Shown here in pieces: positions 52,109 through 61,375 of a stretch of DNA of 64,000 nt. Positions within the stretch are counted from its first letter, which is position 1. The number at the start of each line of letters is the position of its first letter. Position numbers and translations under genes: made by a program. The stretch is taken from NCBI GenBank assembly GCA_963383645.1, contig OY726563.1, positions 37,765,331 through 37,829,330 of the forward strand, given 5' to 3'. Source of the DNA: Muscardinus avellanarius. Lineage: Eukaryota; Chordata; Mammalia; Rodentia; Gliridae. Below the pieces are notes generated by a model, which ran no database searches, had not been told where the DNA came from, and saw nothing but the letters and a program-made list of their open reading frames with translations.

Positions 52109-52237
52109 CAAAGCTGAGCATAGCGGGCACACCTGTAATTCCAGTACTTGGGAGGCTGAGACAGGAGGATCACAGGTTTGTGGCCAGTGTCAGCAATTTA
52201 GTGAGATCCTGTTTCAAAATAAAATATAAAAAAGGGA

Positions 52238-52643
52238 GCCAGGCATGGTGGTGCATGCTTGTAATCCCAGCATTTGGGAGGCGGAGACCAGAGAATTGCA
52301 GTTCATGGACAGCCTCAGCTACTTAGCGAGGCCCTTCACAATTCAGTGAGACTCTGTTTCAAAAAATAAAAAGACTAGCTGGGCGTGGTGGCACATGCTT
52401 GTAATCCCTGCGCTTGGGAGGTGGAGACAGGAGGATCGCACAGATTCGAAGCCAGCCTAGCTGGCTTAAGAGACCCTGTTTCCAAATAAAATATAAAATG
52501 GGTCTGGGAGTGTAGCCTGGAGGTAGAAGGGTTCCATCCCCAGTACCACCAAAAAAATAAAAAAATAAAAAGACTAAAAAATAGGGCTGGGGATGTAGCT
52601 CAGAGGTACACTGTCCCTGGGTTCCATCTCCAGTACCACAAAA
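52238..52643 (+). repeat. B1-dID SINE, middle layer
   Basis: Left monomer 52238-52360; right monomer 52577-52640 (gggctggggatgtagctcag). It lies in the linker of the outermost SINE, with ataaaaa(a)ggg on both sides. Confidence 0.9.
52378..52560 (+). repeat. B1-dID SINE, innermost layer, ggcttaagagacc subfamily
   Basis: aaaaataaaaagacta at 52362-52377 and 52561-52576 (perfect 16 bp). It lies in the linker of the middle SINE. Confidence 0.95.
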
Positions 52644-52708
52644 TAAAAAGGGGGTTGGGGCATAACTTGAAGGTAGAACACTTCTGGATTCTATTCCCCA
52701 GTACCAAA

Positions 52709-52785
52709 TATATATACATACATATATATATATATAAATATATTCATATACATACATACTTCCATATATATGTATATATACAGAA
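52709..52785. repeat. Impure TA microsatellite
   Basis: (TA)n/(CATA)n at the tail of the outermost SINE. Confidence 0.85.
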
Positions 52786-52985
52786 GTCAGGCCTGTGAGT
52801 AGGCTTCCATGCCAGGACCTGTCCATTCTAGAATACAGAAATTCCCTACATTCAGGAACCAAGAAGTGTGGGTCATTTGAGTCCCAGCTTTTGGCATTCT
52901 CCTCTTACCATCGGCATCCATTCTGGGTAGGATTCTTCTCAAATAGGATCAAGAAAGGAAACAAGTGGGAAATGGCCAGAAAACT
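52786..52985. other. Spacer
   Basis: Unique; nothing recognised. Confidence 0.3.
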
Positions 52986-53420
52986 CAACAAGTAGAGGTT
53001 GTGGTGGTGCACACTTGTATTCTTAGTACTTGGGAGGCCTTCAAGACAAGAGGATCACAGGTTCAAGGACAGCCTCAGCAACTTAATGAGGTGCTCAGCA
53101 ATCTAGTGAAATCTTGTTTTCAAATAAGAAATAAAATCAAGCTAGGGGTGGTGGTGCACACTTGTAATCCTAGTACTTGGGAGGCTGAGACAAGAGGATA
53201 GCAGGTTTGAAGCCAGCCTCAACAATTTAGTTAGGCTTTCTGCAACTTAGTGAGATCCTGTTTCAAAATAAGAAATCAAATGGGGCTGGGGATTTAGCTC
53301 AGAGGTCGATTGCCCCCTGGGTTCAGTCCCCAGTGCCACAAAAAAGAAAGAAAATATAAAATCAGTCTGGAGATGTAGCTTGGAGGTAGAATGCTTCTGG
53401 GTTCAATTCCCAGTACCATG
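52986..53420 (+). repeat. B1-dID SINE (outer) split by another SINE
   Basis: Left monomer 52986-53135; right monomer 53361-53418 (gtctggagatgtagcttgga). Confidence 0.84.
53137..53346 (+). repeat. B1-dID SINE nested in linker
   Basis: Complete dimer (aggggtggtggtgcacactt; then gaggtcgattgccccctgg). The flanks share a degenerate aaataaaatca. Confidence 0.86.
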
Positions 53421-53620
53421 AAAGAGAAAGAGGAGGAGGAGGAGGAAGAGGAGGAGGAGGAGGGGGAGGGGGAGGAGGAGGGGGGGAGGAGGGGGAGGAA
53501 ATAAGAAGAAGATGAAGACAAAGACAAAGAAGAAGAGGAAAAAGAAGTGGCAGCAGTGGTGGTGGCAGCAGTGGTGGTGGCAGCGGCGGCGGCAGCAGTG
53601 GAGGAGGAGGAGAAAACTCA
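53419..53620. repeat. Purine microsatellite (GGA, GAA, then GTGGCAGCA)
   Basis: (GGA)n to about 53500, GAA-rich to 53550, then a repeated gtggtggcagca motif and (GGC)n. It is the expanded tail of the preceding SINE. The 167-, 101- and 77-codon frames here are repeat translations. Confidence 0.9.
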
Positions 53621-53775
53621 ACAAGTAACTTGTTATAGTACCTCAGTGAAAGGGAATTTCTAACCAATGGGAAAAATGTGACACTGGAACGAGGTCATTG
53701 TCTCACTCTTGTTTTTCTGTCTCTACTCAGTGTGGGCAAGTAAGAGTCAATCTCACAACATTTCGTCTTTATTTG
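53621..53775. other. Spacer
   Basis: Unique; nothing recognised. Confidence 0.3.
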
Positions 53776-54240
53776 TTCTATTAGTCTGCTGGGGCTGCCA
53801 TAACAAAGTACTGCTAAGCCAGTGGCTTAAAAGAACAGAAATACATTGTCTCACAGTTTGGGAGGTAGAAATCTGAAATTGAGTGATTGGTAGGCCATCT
53901 CTGTCGGTGAATCCTTCTGGGTCTTTCCCCTGCCTCTCGTGCTATGCTGGAAGTGTTGGATGTTCCTTGGCTTCAGACTGTGGAATTCTCTCCTCTGCCT
54001 TTGTAGTCATAGGACTCTCTTCCTGTGTATCTGTATTCACATGACCACTTTCTTCAAAGGACACTAAGTTTAACTGGATTAGCCACTCCCTCTCCTCCAG
54101 GGTGACCTCATCATCCTCATCTTAACTTACCTAATTACATCTGCAGAAATCCTGTTTCCAATTAAAGTCACACTCCCCACTACTGGGGGTTGGAAGTTCA
54201 AAGATCTTTTTACCATTGTTTCTGGTGGGTGTGTAAGTAC
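53776..54240 (-). mobile_element. MLT1-type MaLR LTR (antisense)
   Basis: ctattagtctgctggggctg, ccataacaaagtactgctaa, ttgtctcacagtttgggagg, tgacctcatcatcctcatct, ctaattacatctgcagaaat and tactgggggttggaagttca follow MLT1 order end to end. Confidence 0.85.
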
Positions 54241-54424
54241 ATAATTTGATCTATCTCACTACCAAAGGAATATCAGTGCATGGCATAATTTGCAAATCAG
54301 GACCCAAAAGTAAATTCTTCTACCTGGAAGAAGATGTCAAAACTCAAAAATAACAAAATCATGAACTGTTGAAGATTCAAATATTGCATAAATGAGGGTG
54401 TTGTTTTGTTAGGTTGTTTGATTT
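54241..54424. other. Spacer
   Basis: Unique; nothing recognised. Confidence 0.3.
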
Positions 54425-54505
54425 TCAGTGTTGGAGATTAAACCCACAGCTTCACACATGCTAGGAAAATGCTCTACCACTGAAATACACACCCAGCCCT
54501 GCAAA
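54425..54505 (-). repeat. ID-type SINE monomer
   Basis: Antisense: ttggagattaaacccacagc, then cacatgctaggaaaatgctc. Confidence 0.8.
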
Positions 54506-54517
54506 TTCTGTTTAGTT

Positions 54518-54640
54518 CAGTGGCTGGGGATGTAGCTCAGTGGTTGAATGCTTGCCTAGCATGTATAAAGCTCTGGGTTCAATCCTAAGCACTGGAATGA
54601 GGAGGGAAGGGAGGGAGGGTGAAAAGAAAGAAAAAATTTA
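54518..54640 (+). repeat. ID-type SINE monomer
   Basis: ggctggggatgtagctcagt, then gaatgcttgcctagcatgta; tail GGGA-rich. With the previous antisense copy it forms an inverted pair. Confidence 0.85.
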
Positions 54641-55206
54641 AAGGCAATGTGTCTTTTCCATACAGGTTGATGTCAGAGAGCATATTAGAATGCAGATTAA
54701 AAAGATAACAGACTGTCATCAACAATTAAAGACAGCACATTAGTCACATAGATAATGAAGCTATAGGACTTGGTGTCAAATCATCTTCTGATTTAAAGCA
54801 GTTGACCATATCAACAACGCCACATCTGAGCAATTTATTTCACTTAAGAGCTGAGTGCTTCCCAAAGCCAACCACAGAACCCTGACATTGTTTTATGTTC
54901 ACACAATCTAATTCAACACGAAATAATTTGTGTAGATTACTTAGCACTACATTCAGCTGCCACAACTAGAAAAAGACAGATGTTCCAAGAAGAAGGTTAT
55001 TTACTTAGGCTTTTCACTGATGTGAACATTTAGTCTTCAGCCTATAAAATTTACCCTTGGATTAAATTCTGTACTGATTTTGCAACAGTCTAATCAAACC
55101 ATAGCTCATATTGAACACTGTGTACATGATTGAATTTTTGCAAATTTAATCATGACCTAAACCAACAGTCAAATCTGCAAGCTTAAAAAAAAAAAAAAAC
55201 ATCAGA
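54641..55206. other. SINE-free island, possible conserved non-coding element
   Basis: About 560 bp of balanced unique sequence (acacgaaataatttgtgtag; tttaatcatgacctaaacca). No useful frame. Confidence 0.38.
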
Positions 55207-55277
55207 GAGGGCTGGGGTATAGCTCAGTGGCAAAGCACTTGCCTAGCATATACAAGGCCCTGGGTTACATCCTAGCA

Positions 55278-55322
<45 letters not shown>
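55207..55322 (+). repeat. ID-type SINE monomer with CA tail
   Basis: ggctggggtatagctcagtg, then gcctagcatatacaaggccc and (CA)n 55280-55321. Confidence 0.88.
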
Positions 55323-55323
<1 letters not shown>

Positions 55324-55339
55324 TAGAAGACAACAAATG

Positions 55340-55512
55340 CTTTAGGCTTTGCAGCCATATGGTCTCTGTGGCAACCCTTCAGCTCTGCTGCACGAAAGCA
55401 GCCATAGACAATATGTAAACAAATGGCAATGTCTGTGTTCCAATAAAATTTTATTTACAAAAACAGCAGACCAGATTTGGTCAACAGGCTGTAGTTTACT
55501 GACCCCTAGTCT
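55340..55512 (+). mobile_element. Old hAT-like MER element, family not assigned
   Basis: gctttgcagccatatggtct, ctgcacgaaagcagccatag, acaatatgtaaacaaatggc, ccaataaaattttatttaca, aggctgtagtttactgaccc. This order is that of a widespread mammalian DNA element ending tttactgacccct. Confidence 0.6.
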
Positions 55513-55587
55513 CAACATGCCAGAAGTCACCTTCTTATGTAAACTAAAAATATAAGAAGCACTTTATTACATTAAAAAGTCCTTTCG
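55513..55587. other. Spacer
   Basis: Nothing recognised. Confidence 0.3.
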
Positions 55588-55782
55588 CCAGGCATAGTGG
55601 CACACCCTTGTAATCCCCGCACTTGGGAGGCGGAGACAGGAGGATCACGCAGGTTTGAAGCCAGCCATGCTGGCTTAAGAGACTCTGTTTCCAAACAAAA
55701 AAGTATAAAAATAGGTCTGGGAGTGTAGCCCCGAGGTAGAAGGGTTTCCAGGAATCCCAGTACCACCAAAAAAAAAAAAAGT
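55588..55782 (+). repeat. B1-dID SINE, ggcttaagagacc subfamily
   Basis: gccaggcatagtggcacacc, centre ggcttaagagactctgttt, tail after taccacca. Flanks aaaagtcctttc and aaaagttctttc form the TSD. Confidence 0.92.
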
Positions 55783-55831
55783 TCTTTCATAATGTACTTC
55801 CCATATTCCCAGCCTGTACATGACCTCTCCC

Positions 55832-55838
<7 letters not shown>

Positions 55839-55878
<40 letters not shown>
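55839..55878. repeat. CT microsatellite
   Basis: (CT)n, preceded by a C-run at 55829-55837. Unusually, it is not directly at a SINE tail. Confidence 0.9.
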
Positions 55879-55882
<4 letters not shown>

Positions 55883-56330
55883 TTTTGTCTAAACTGAACA
55901 TAGGATATTGAATTTGTTGCAAACAGGGCAAACCACACTGACTGTCATTTCAACTGGAAGGAATCCTGCACAGTAATTTTGCTTAGTTCCCTAACATGAA
56001 ATAAACCTGTGTCTAAATTGCCTCCGAAAGATGAGAATTTGATGATCCACTAAGAGCTACAAGAAAGATTGATCCAAAATTGCCTTAATAGTCTGTGCCG
56101 TCCTCCAAACAAAATTGTTTTTCTTTATATCTAACCCCAATCTCTTGCTGCTATTTAAATCCACTTCTTCTTGGTCTATCTTCTGTAGAGAGAGTGAACC
56201 TCTTGTATGTCACTTCCTTCAGTTTTACCCATCTCTGAATGACAATTCATTTGTAAAGTTAGCCTGAGATCATCAAGGAGCACTTGGCCATAGGTAGCAT
56301 GTCCCGTTGAATGGCTATTTACTTGTTTAT
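55879..56330. other. SINE-free island
   Basis: About 450 bp, unique, no frame of note. Confidence 0.38.
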
Positions 56331-56532
56331 TTGGTTCTGGGGATGGAACCCAGGGTCTTTCTACCTGAGCTACACCCCATCCCTATTTTTTCTATTATTT
56401 TATTTGGGAACAGGGTCTCACTAAGCTGCAGAGGGCCTCACTAATTTGCTGAGGCTGCTAAAAACCTGTGATCCTCCTGTCTCAGTTTCTCAAGTACTGG
56501 GATTTACAGGCAGATGCCACCATGTCTGGCTT
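56331..56532 (-). repeat. B1-dID SINE
   Basis: Antisense dimer: tctggggatggaacccaggg, then caccatgtctggctt. Confidence 0.87.
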
Positions 56533-56619
56533 TTGAAGAGCCCTTTAAAATCACAAGAATGTTCATGGTGACAACAATGTCTTAGCATTGTCTCTGTAAT
56601 CCCTTAATGACGTTTTCTC

Positions 56620-56820
56620 TTTAAGTACGGTGGATTGACCCCAGGACCTCACACATGCTAGGCAAGCACTCTACCACTGAGCTCCATCTCCAGCTATTTA
56701 TATTTTATGTTGAGGTGGGGTCTTGTTATGTTGTCCAGGCTAGTCTGGCATTGGTGAACCTCCTGCCTCAGCCCTCTGAGTAACTGGGATTGCAGGTGTG
56801 CACCATCATTCCCAACCCTT
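56620..56820 (-). repeat. Older B1/ID dimer SINE
   Basis: Full ID segment (cctcacacatgctaggcaag), then ctgagtaactgggattgcag. Confidence 0.85.
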
Positions 56821-56896
56821 AAAGCTTCTTTCAGAGAGTTCTTATTCCTACTTTCTCTCCTCCCTGCAACACTCTGAGAAGGTTAAATATTAAAGA

Positions 56897-57170
56897 AACG
56901 GGGGTGGGTGGGGGGGAGCCAGGTATGGCAGTGTGCACCTGTAATACCAGTTTTGCAGGGGACTGAGGCAGTGAGAATCGCAAGTTTAGAGGCTAGCCCA
57001 AACAATTTAGCAAAACCTTGTATCAAAGTTAAAAAAAAAAAGGAGAAAAAGGTTGGTGGCATAGCTCAATGGTAGAGTGCTTGCTTAGCATGTGTGAAAC
57101 CCTGAGTTTGGTCCCTAGCATAGAAGGAAAGAAGGGGAGGCAAAGCAAGAGAAGGAGGAAGAAAGGAAGG
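56897..57170 (+). repeat. Older B1/ID dimer SINE, G-rich upstream flank
   Basis: A G-run cluster (56900-56917), then gccaggtatggcagtgtgca and, in the right monomer, gtagagtgcttgcttagcat. GGAA-rich tail to 57172. Confidence 0.85.
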
Positions 57171-57172
57171 AA

Positions 57173-57447
57173 GGATTAAAAGGTCATTGACCTGGTTAAA
57201 ATATCTGTTATTTATTCATATGATGTGATTGGCCTCTACTGTGAAGTCATGTGTGGAGTGTGAAGAATACAGTTGGTCTGAAGGAGAACTAGTGGACACC
57301 ACATGGCAAGACAACTTGTGAGAGAGATCTGGCAGATGCGGTGCAGATGGGCCTCCTGGGTGTTTACAGCTTCTCTGTGGTGCCCTCATTTCTGCCTCTG
57401 ACAGGAGGCCCAGCCTGTGCTCACATAGTCAGACGTTTCCATAACAT
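57173..57447. other. Spacer
   Basis: Unique sequence; nothing recognised. Confidence 0.35.
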
Positions 57448-57629
57448 TTTTTTTTTTGGTGGTACTGGGGTTCCTGGAAACCCTTCTACCTCAGGGTTAC
57501 ACTCCCAGACCTATTTTTTTATATTTTTATTTGGAAACAGGGTCTCTTAAGCCAGCGTGTGCAGCGCGATCCTCCTGTCTCTGTCTCCCAAGCGCGGGGA
57601 TTACAAGCGTGCACCACCACGCCCAGCAT
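57448..57629 (-). repeat. B1-dID SINE, ggcttaagagacc subfamily
   Basis: ggtggtactggggttcctgg at its 3' end, gcgcggggattacaagcgtg near its 5' end. tccataac flanks. Confidence 0.92.
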
Positions 57630-57830
57630 CCATAACTCAGTCAGTTATGGCCACTGTTTCTTTCCACTCCAAATGACTCGTCTGTATCATGTTTTCCCTT
57701 CTGTAGGGTGAGAATGGAAGGGGTGTGGACATTTTAAATAAATATTCTCTTATATTTGCTTTATTTCTAAATAAAAATCACATTCAAATACTTTTGTATT
57801 TTCTTGTGAGTTTGTTTGTGTGTGCTCATA
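57630..57830. other. Spacer
   Basis: AT-rich, unique; contains taaataaatattctcttata. Confidence 0.3.
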
Positions 57831-57839
57831 TGCATGCAA

Positions 57840-58226
57840 GTGTGTAGTGCTGAGGATTGAACTCGGGGGCATTCTGCCTCCAAGCTACATCCCTAGTGGG
57901 TTTTTTTTTAATTAAAAAAAAAAAAAAGGTCGCCGGGCGTGGTGGCGCACGCTTGTAATCCCCGCGCTTGGGAGGCAGAGACAGGAGGATCGCGCAGGTT
58001 CGAAGCCAGCCACGCACGCTGGCTTAGGAGACCCTGTTTCCAAATAAAAATGTAAAAATAGGTCTGGGAGTGTAGCCCGGAGGTAGAAGGGCTTCCAGGA
58101 ACCCCAGTACCACCAAAAAAAAAAAAAAGTCATGCTTAGTTGCTGAGGCTGGCCTGGAACCCGTGATTCTCCTGTCTCAGCCTTCCAGATACTGAGATTA
58201 CAGATGTGTGCCACCACACCTGACTA
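57840..58226 (-). repeat. B1-dID SINE (outer, antisense) split by a plus-strand SINE
   Basis: Right monomer 57840-57900; left monomer 58128-58225. Confidence 0.84.
57931..58127 (+). repeat. Young B1-dID SINE, ggcttaggagacc subfamily, nested head-to-head
   Basis: gccgggcgtggtggcgcacg, many intact CpGs, tail after taccacca. Inserted in the T-rich linker of an antisense SINE, giving a foldback pair. Confidence 0.94.
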
Positions 58227-58257
58227 GATTTTCTTCTTAACACTTGCCTACTCCCCA

Positions 58258-58269
58258 AATGTGTGTGTG

Positions 58270-58304
<35 letters not shown>
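58258..58304. repeat. GT then CA microsatellite
   Basis: (GT)5, TTTA, then (AC)n to 58303: a short palindromic arrangement. Confidence 0.9.
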
Positions 58305-58305
<1 letters not shown>

Positions 58306-58355
58306 ATATCCTAGTTGTTATCTCAAAAAGAAAAAAGATCAAATGTCAGCTGATA

Positions 58356-58567
58356 GCCGGGCATGGTGGCGCATACTTGTAATCCCAGCATTCAAGAGGC
58401 TGAGACCGGAGGATCGCGGTTCGCAGACAGCCTCAGCTACTTAGTGAGGCCCTTTGCAACTCAGTGAGACCTAGTTTCAAAATAAAGAATAAAAAATAGG
58501 GCAGAGGGTATAGCTCAGAGGTCGAATCCCCCTGGGTTCCATCCCCAGACCCACAAAAAAAAAAAAG
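58356..58567 (+). repeat. Young B1-dID SINE
   Basis: gccgggcatggtggcgcata; gtcagctga flanks at 58346-58354 and 58567-58575. Confidence 0.93.
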
Positions 58568-58623
58568 TCAGCTGAAAACCAAATCAATTGAATTGCATTT
58601 GTTTCAAGAAACAGTGACCCCAG

Positions 58624-58830
58624 AGCTGAGCACTGTGGCCCACACCTGTAATCCTAGTACTTTGAAGTCTGAGATAGGAGAATCTCAGCTTCAAAGACAG
58701 CCTCAGCAATGTAGCAAGGCTCTACGCAACCTAGTGAGATCCTGTTTCAAAATAAAAAAATAAAATAAAATAGGAATGGAAGTGTAGTTCAAAGGTAGAA
58801 AGCCCCTGGGTTTAATTCCACTAAATTTAA
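58624..58830 (+). repeat. B1-dID SINE
   Basis: gctgagcactgtggcccaca, then agtgtagttcaaaggtagaa. Confidence 0.85.
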
Positions 58831-58886
58831 ATTTAAATTTAGCACTACTAAATTGTTAATTAATTAATTAATTAATTAAGGTAAAT
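58831..58886. repeat. AT-rich simple repeat
   Basis: (AAATTT)n then (ATTA)n, 58826-58880. Confidence 0.85.
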
Positions 58887-59090
58887 AACTGGGCTTTATG
58901 GTGTACCCTTGGGAGGCTGAGACAGGAGGATCACAGGTTCAAGACCAGCCTTATTAGCAATATAGCAAGACTCTCAGCAACCTAGCAAGACCCTCTTTCA
59001 AAAACAAAAATTAAAAAGCGGTGAGGGTGTACCTCAGAGGTAGAATGCTTTTAGGTTTAATGCCCAGTACCAAAAAAGAAATTAAAAAAA
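58887..59090 (+). repeat. B1-dID SINE with deleted head
   Basis: gggctttatggtgtaccctt, then ggtgagggtgtacctcagag. Confidence 0.82.
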
Positions 59091-59104
59091 AAAAAAACAG
59101 AAAA

Positions 59105-59330
59105 GAGCTGGGTGTGTTGGTGCACGCTTGTAATCTCAGCATTCGGGAGGTGGAGACCGGAGGATCCAGTTTACAAAGAGCCTCAGCTACTTAGTGAAGC
59201 CCTTCGCAACTCAGTGAGACCATCTTTCAAAAATAATAAAATGGACTAAAATATAGGGCTGGGGGTGTAGCTCGGAGCTACAATGTCCTTGGGTTCCATC
59301 CCCAGTACCTAAAAAAATAAAAATAAAAAC
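59105..59330 (+). repeat. B1-dID SINE
   Basis: gctgggtgtgttggtgcacg, then gctgggggtgtagctcggag; aaacagaaaa flanks. Confidence 0.9.
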
Positions 59331-59605
59331 AGAAAAAAAAGACCCCAGAAGGGGTCTAGTCAAACTGTAGATTAGAACAAGACCAGCATCCCAGAGAGGA
59401 CCACATTTACCCAACACTGTACACTGAAACACTCTCAGCCAGGATAAACAAGCCTTGAGCTCATTTGCCATGACTGTCTCCGCTTTCTTTTATAGCATTT
59501 CCATCTCCTCAGATGCCCCTGATGTGAAGGCAGTAACACTGGCTAGAAACCATGAGCCTCTAGAAATTGATTCAGCTTATTCCCAAACCAAAAAATGAAC
59601 AAATT
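59331..59605. other. Spacer
   Basis: Unique; nothing recognised. Confidence 0.3.
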
Positions 59606-59615
59606 AGCATTTTAT

Positions 59616-59618
<3 letters not shown>

Positions 59619-59658
<40 letters not shown>

Positions 59659-59840
59659 GGGGATTGAACCCAGGGGGCATCCTATCTTACCTCCAGGCTA
59701 TACCACTAGCCCTTTTCATTTTTTATTTTGTAAGCAGTGGCTTAGTAGGTTACTGAGAATATCATTTAGTTGCTGAGGCTGGTCTCGAACCTGCGATCCT
59801 CCTGTCTCAGCCTCCCACTCATGAGCCACCATGCCCACCT
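59619..59840 (-). repeat. B1-dID SINE with GT tail
   Basis: (GT)n 59619-59653. ttagcattttatctc and ttggcattgtatctc flank it (15 bp, two mismatches). Confidence 0.9.
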
Positions 59841-59855
59841 TGGCATTGTATCTCT

Positions 59856-60275
59856 TCTAAACATGGTTCAGGTCCCTCAAAGTGCAGTGTCAATGCTGTG
59901 GCTACTGACAAAGTTCAGGTCTGGATGTGCAAGGCAGAAGTCAACCCCGGTAGCCTGACATGCCTCCACCTCCAAACAGAGGCAATTTAGGGAACAGGTA
60001 ATATATGGGAAACCAGATTCTTTAGGCAGAATAGCCCCTCAACTGTGATTGAATAAGAGCACCAAAACCATGATACCTCCAGGCAGATTTTCCCAAACAG
60101 AAAGAGATGAATACTGTCCCCAAATGTATTTGTACCTCCTTGTCAATGAAGATTTTCAAACTGTACAGGAAAATAAGTTGTTGGCTTGGTTATCAGTGAA
60201 GCAAAATCCTTTCTGCTATGGTTCTGAGTCTTTCTTTTCCCATTTTTCTAGCCTTTAGGCCCACAGCCCTCTCTC
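59856..60275. other. Low-repeat island
   Basis: Unique; a 69-codon frame (60049-60258) is unrecognised. Confidence 0.38.
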
Positions 60276-60455
60276 TTGATCACAGCTACCACATGTCAGA
60301 CACTGAATGTTAACTATTTGCAGTATTCCCAACTGCTCTGTCAAGTGAGCACTATTATTTTCCTTTAGCAGGGCAAAAATGTAAGTGTCATAGAGGTTGA
60401 TCCACCTGCATATTGTTACAAAGCCATTAAGTGGTAGAACCAAAATTGGAATGAT
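60276..60455 (+). mobile_element. MIR
   Basis: acatgtcagacactgaatgt, gagcactattattttccttt, gcaaaaatgtaagtgtcata, attaagtggtagaaccaaaa follow MIR order. Possibly continued after the SINE. Confidence 0.62.
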
Positions 60456-60477
60456 GTTTTTCTTTCTCTTTCTTCTT

Positions 60478-60650
60478 TTTCCCCCCTGCAGTACTGGGGA
60501 TTGAAACCAAGGCACTCCTCTCCTGAGCTACACTCCCATCCCTTTTTGAGACAGGGTCTCACTATATTGTCTACCCTGGCATCAAATGCGTGATCCTCCT
60601 GCCTCCACCTCTCAAGAGCTGGGATTACAGACACACACTACCAGGCTCAG
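60478..60650 (-). repeat. B1-dID SINE (shortened)
   Basis: gtactggggattgaaaccaa, short linker, left monomer ending ctaccaggctcagtt. Confidence 0.83.
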
Positions 60651-61370
60651 TTTAGAATGATGCTTTTCAAACCACTCTGCCTCTCAAAATTTTCAGCATT
60701 TTCCAAATAATCTTGAATCAAGAGAAAATAGTGGGGTTTCGGTCCTGCCATTTAGACTTAGAATTGTTTGCCTCTATTTATCATAGCTGTTAGACTCCCA
60801 GGAGTTCACCTGTGACCGAGTTGGCAAAGGGACAAAGGCGCCAAGGTATGGATAGATATTTGTTACTTAAAAAAGAATACTTACAAAAAATAATATTGCC
60901 ACTTCAGAGCTTGGAGAGGAAGATCTTTGGCTTCTCTAGATAACGCGGAGCCTCTGAGTTGCCGCTGGCATTCTTATCTTGTTTGGGCAGGTGGTTTCTC
61001 AGGTGCATGCATAGATAAAAATTCACTCGCTTGTATACATAAGATGTGTGCCCTTTATGTATGCTATAGTTGAGTTTTTCAAAGGCATGCTACAATGTGT
61101 ACAGAAAGCTTCCATTTGTATAAAAAGGAGCTGAGAACATGCTTGGATAGGTGTATAATGTGTCTGGAACGATGCACATTGGTTTCGGGACACTTAAGAA
61201 GGATGGAGAGAGACTGAAGTCCTATCTGTACCTTACACCTTCCTGTGTCTGGTGAATTTTTACTATATAAATGGTTATCCTATTTTAAAAACTAGTAAAT
61301 AAGTTCAAGGAGAACAAAACGTAACACCACAAAATTCCCATGAATGTACCAAAGTCCATCTGCTAAGTGG
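60651..61370. other. SINE-free island (about 720 bp)
   Basis: Unique sequence including cttctctagataacgcggag. aaaagaatacttacaaaaaa and caaaggcatgctacaatgtg could be an old L1 3' segment but are not assigned. Confidence 0.4.
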
Positions 61371-61375
61371 GTCTA

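Larger units (their letters stand above)
52109..52708 (+). repeat. B1-dID SINE, outermost of a three-layer nest
   Basis: Left monomer 52109-52237; right monomer 52651-52708 (ggttggggcataacttgaag). Two further SINEs lie between them. Confidence 0.87.

Noticed and set aside
52359..52862. 167-codon minus-strand frame
   Set aside because: Made of nested SINEs and TA repeats.
53294..53667. Frames with long P, S and L runs
   Set aside because: Translations of a GGA microsatellite in three frames.
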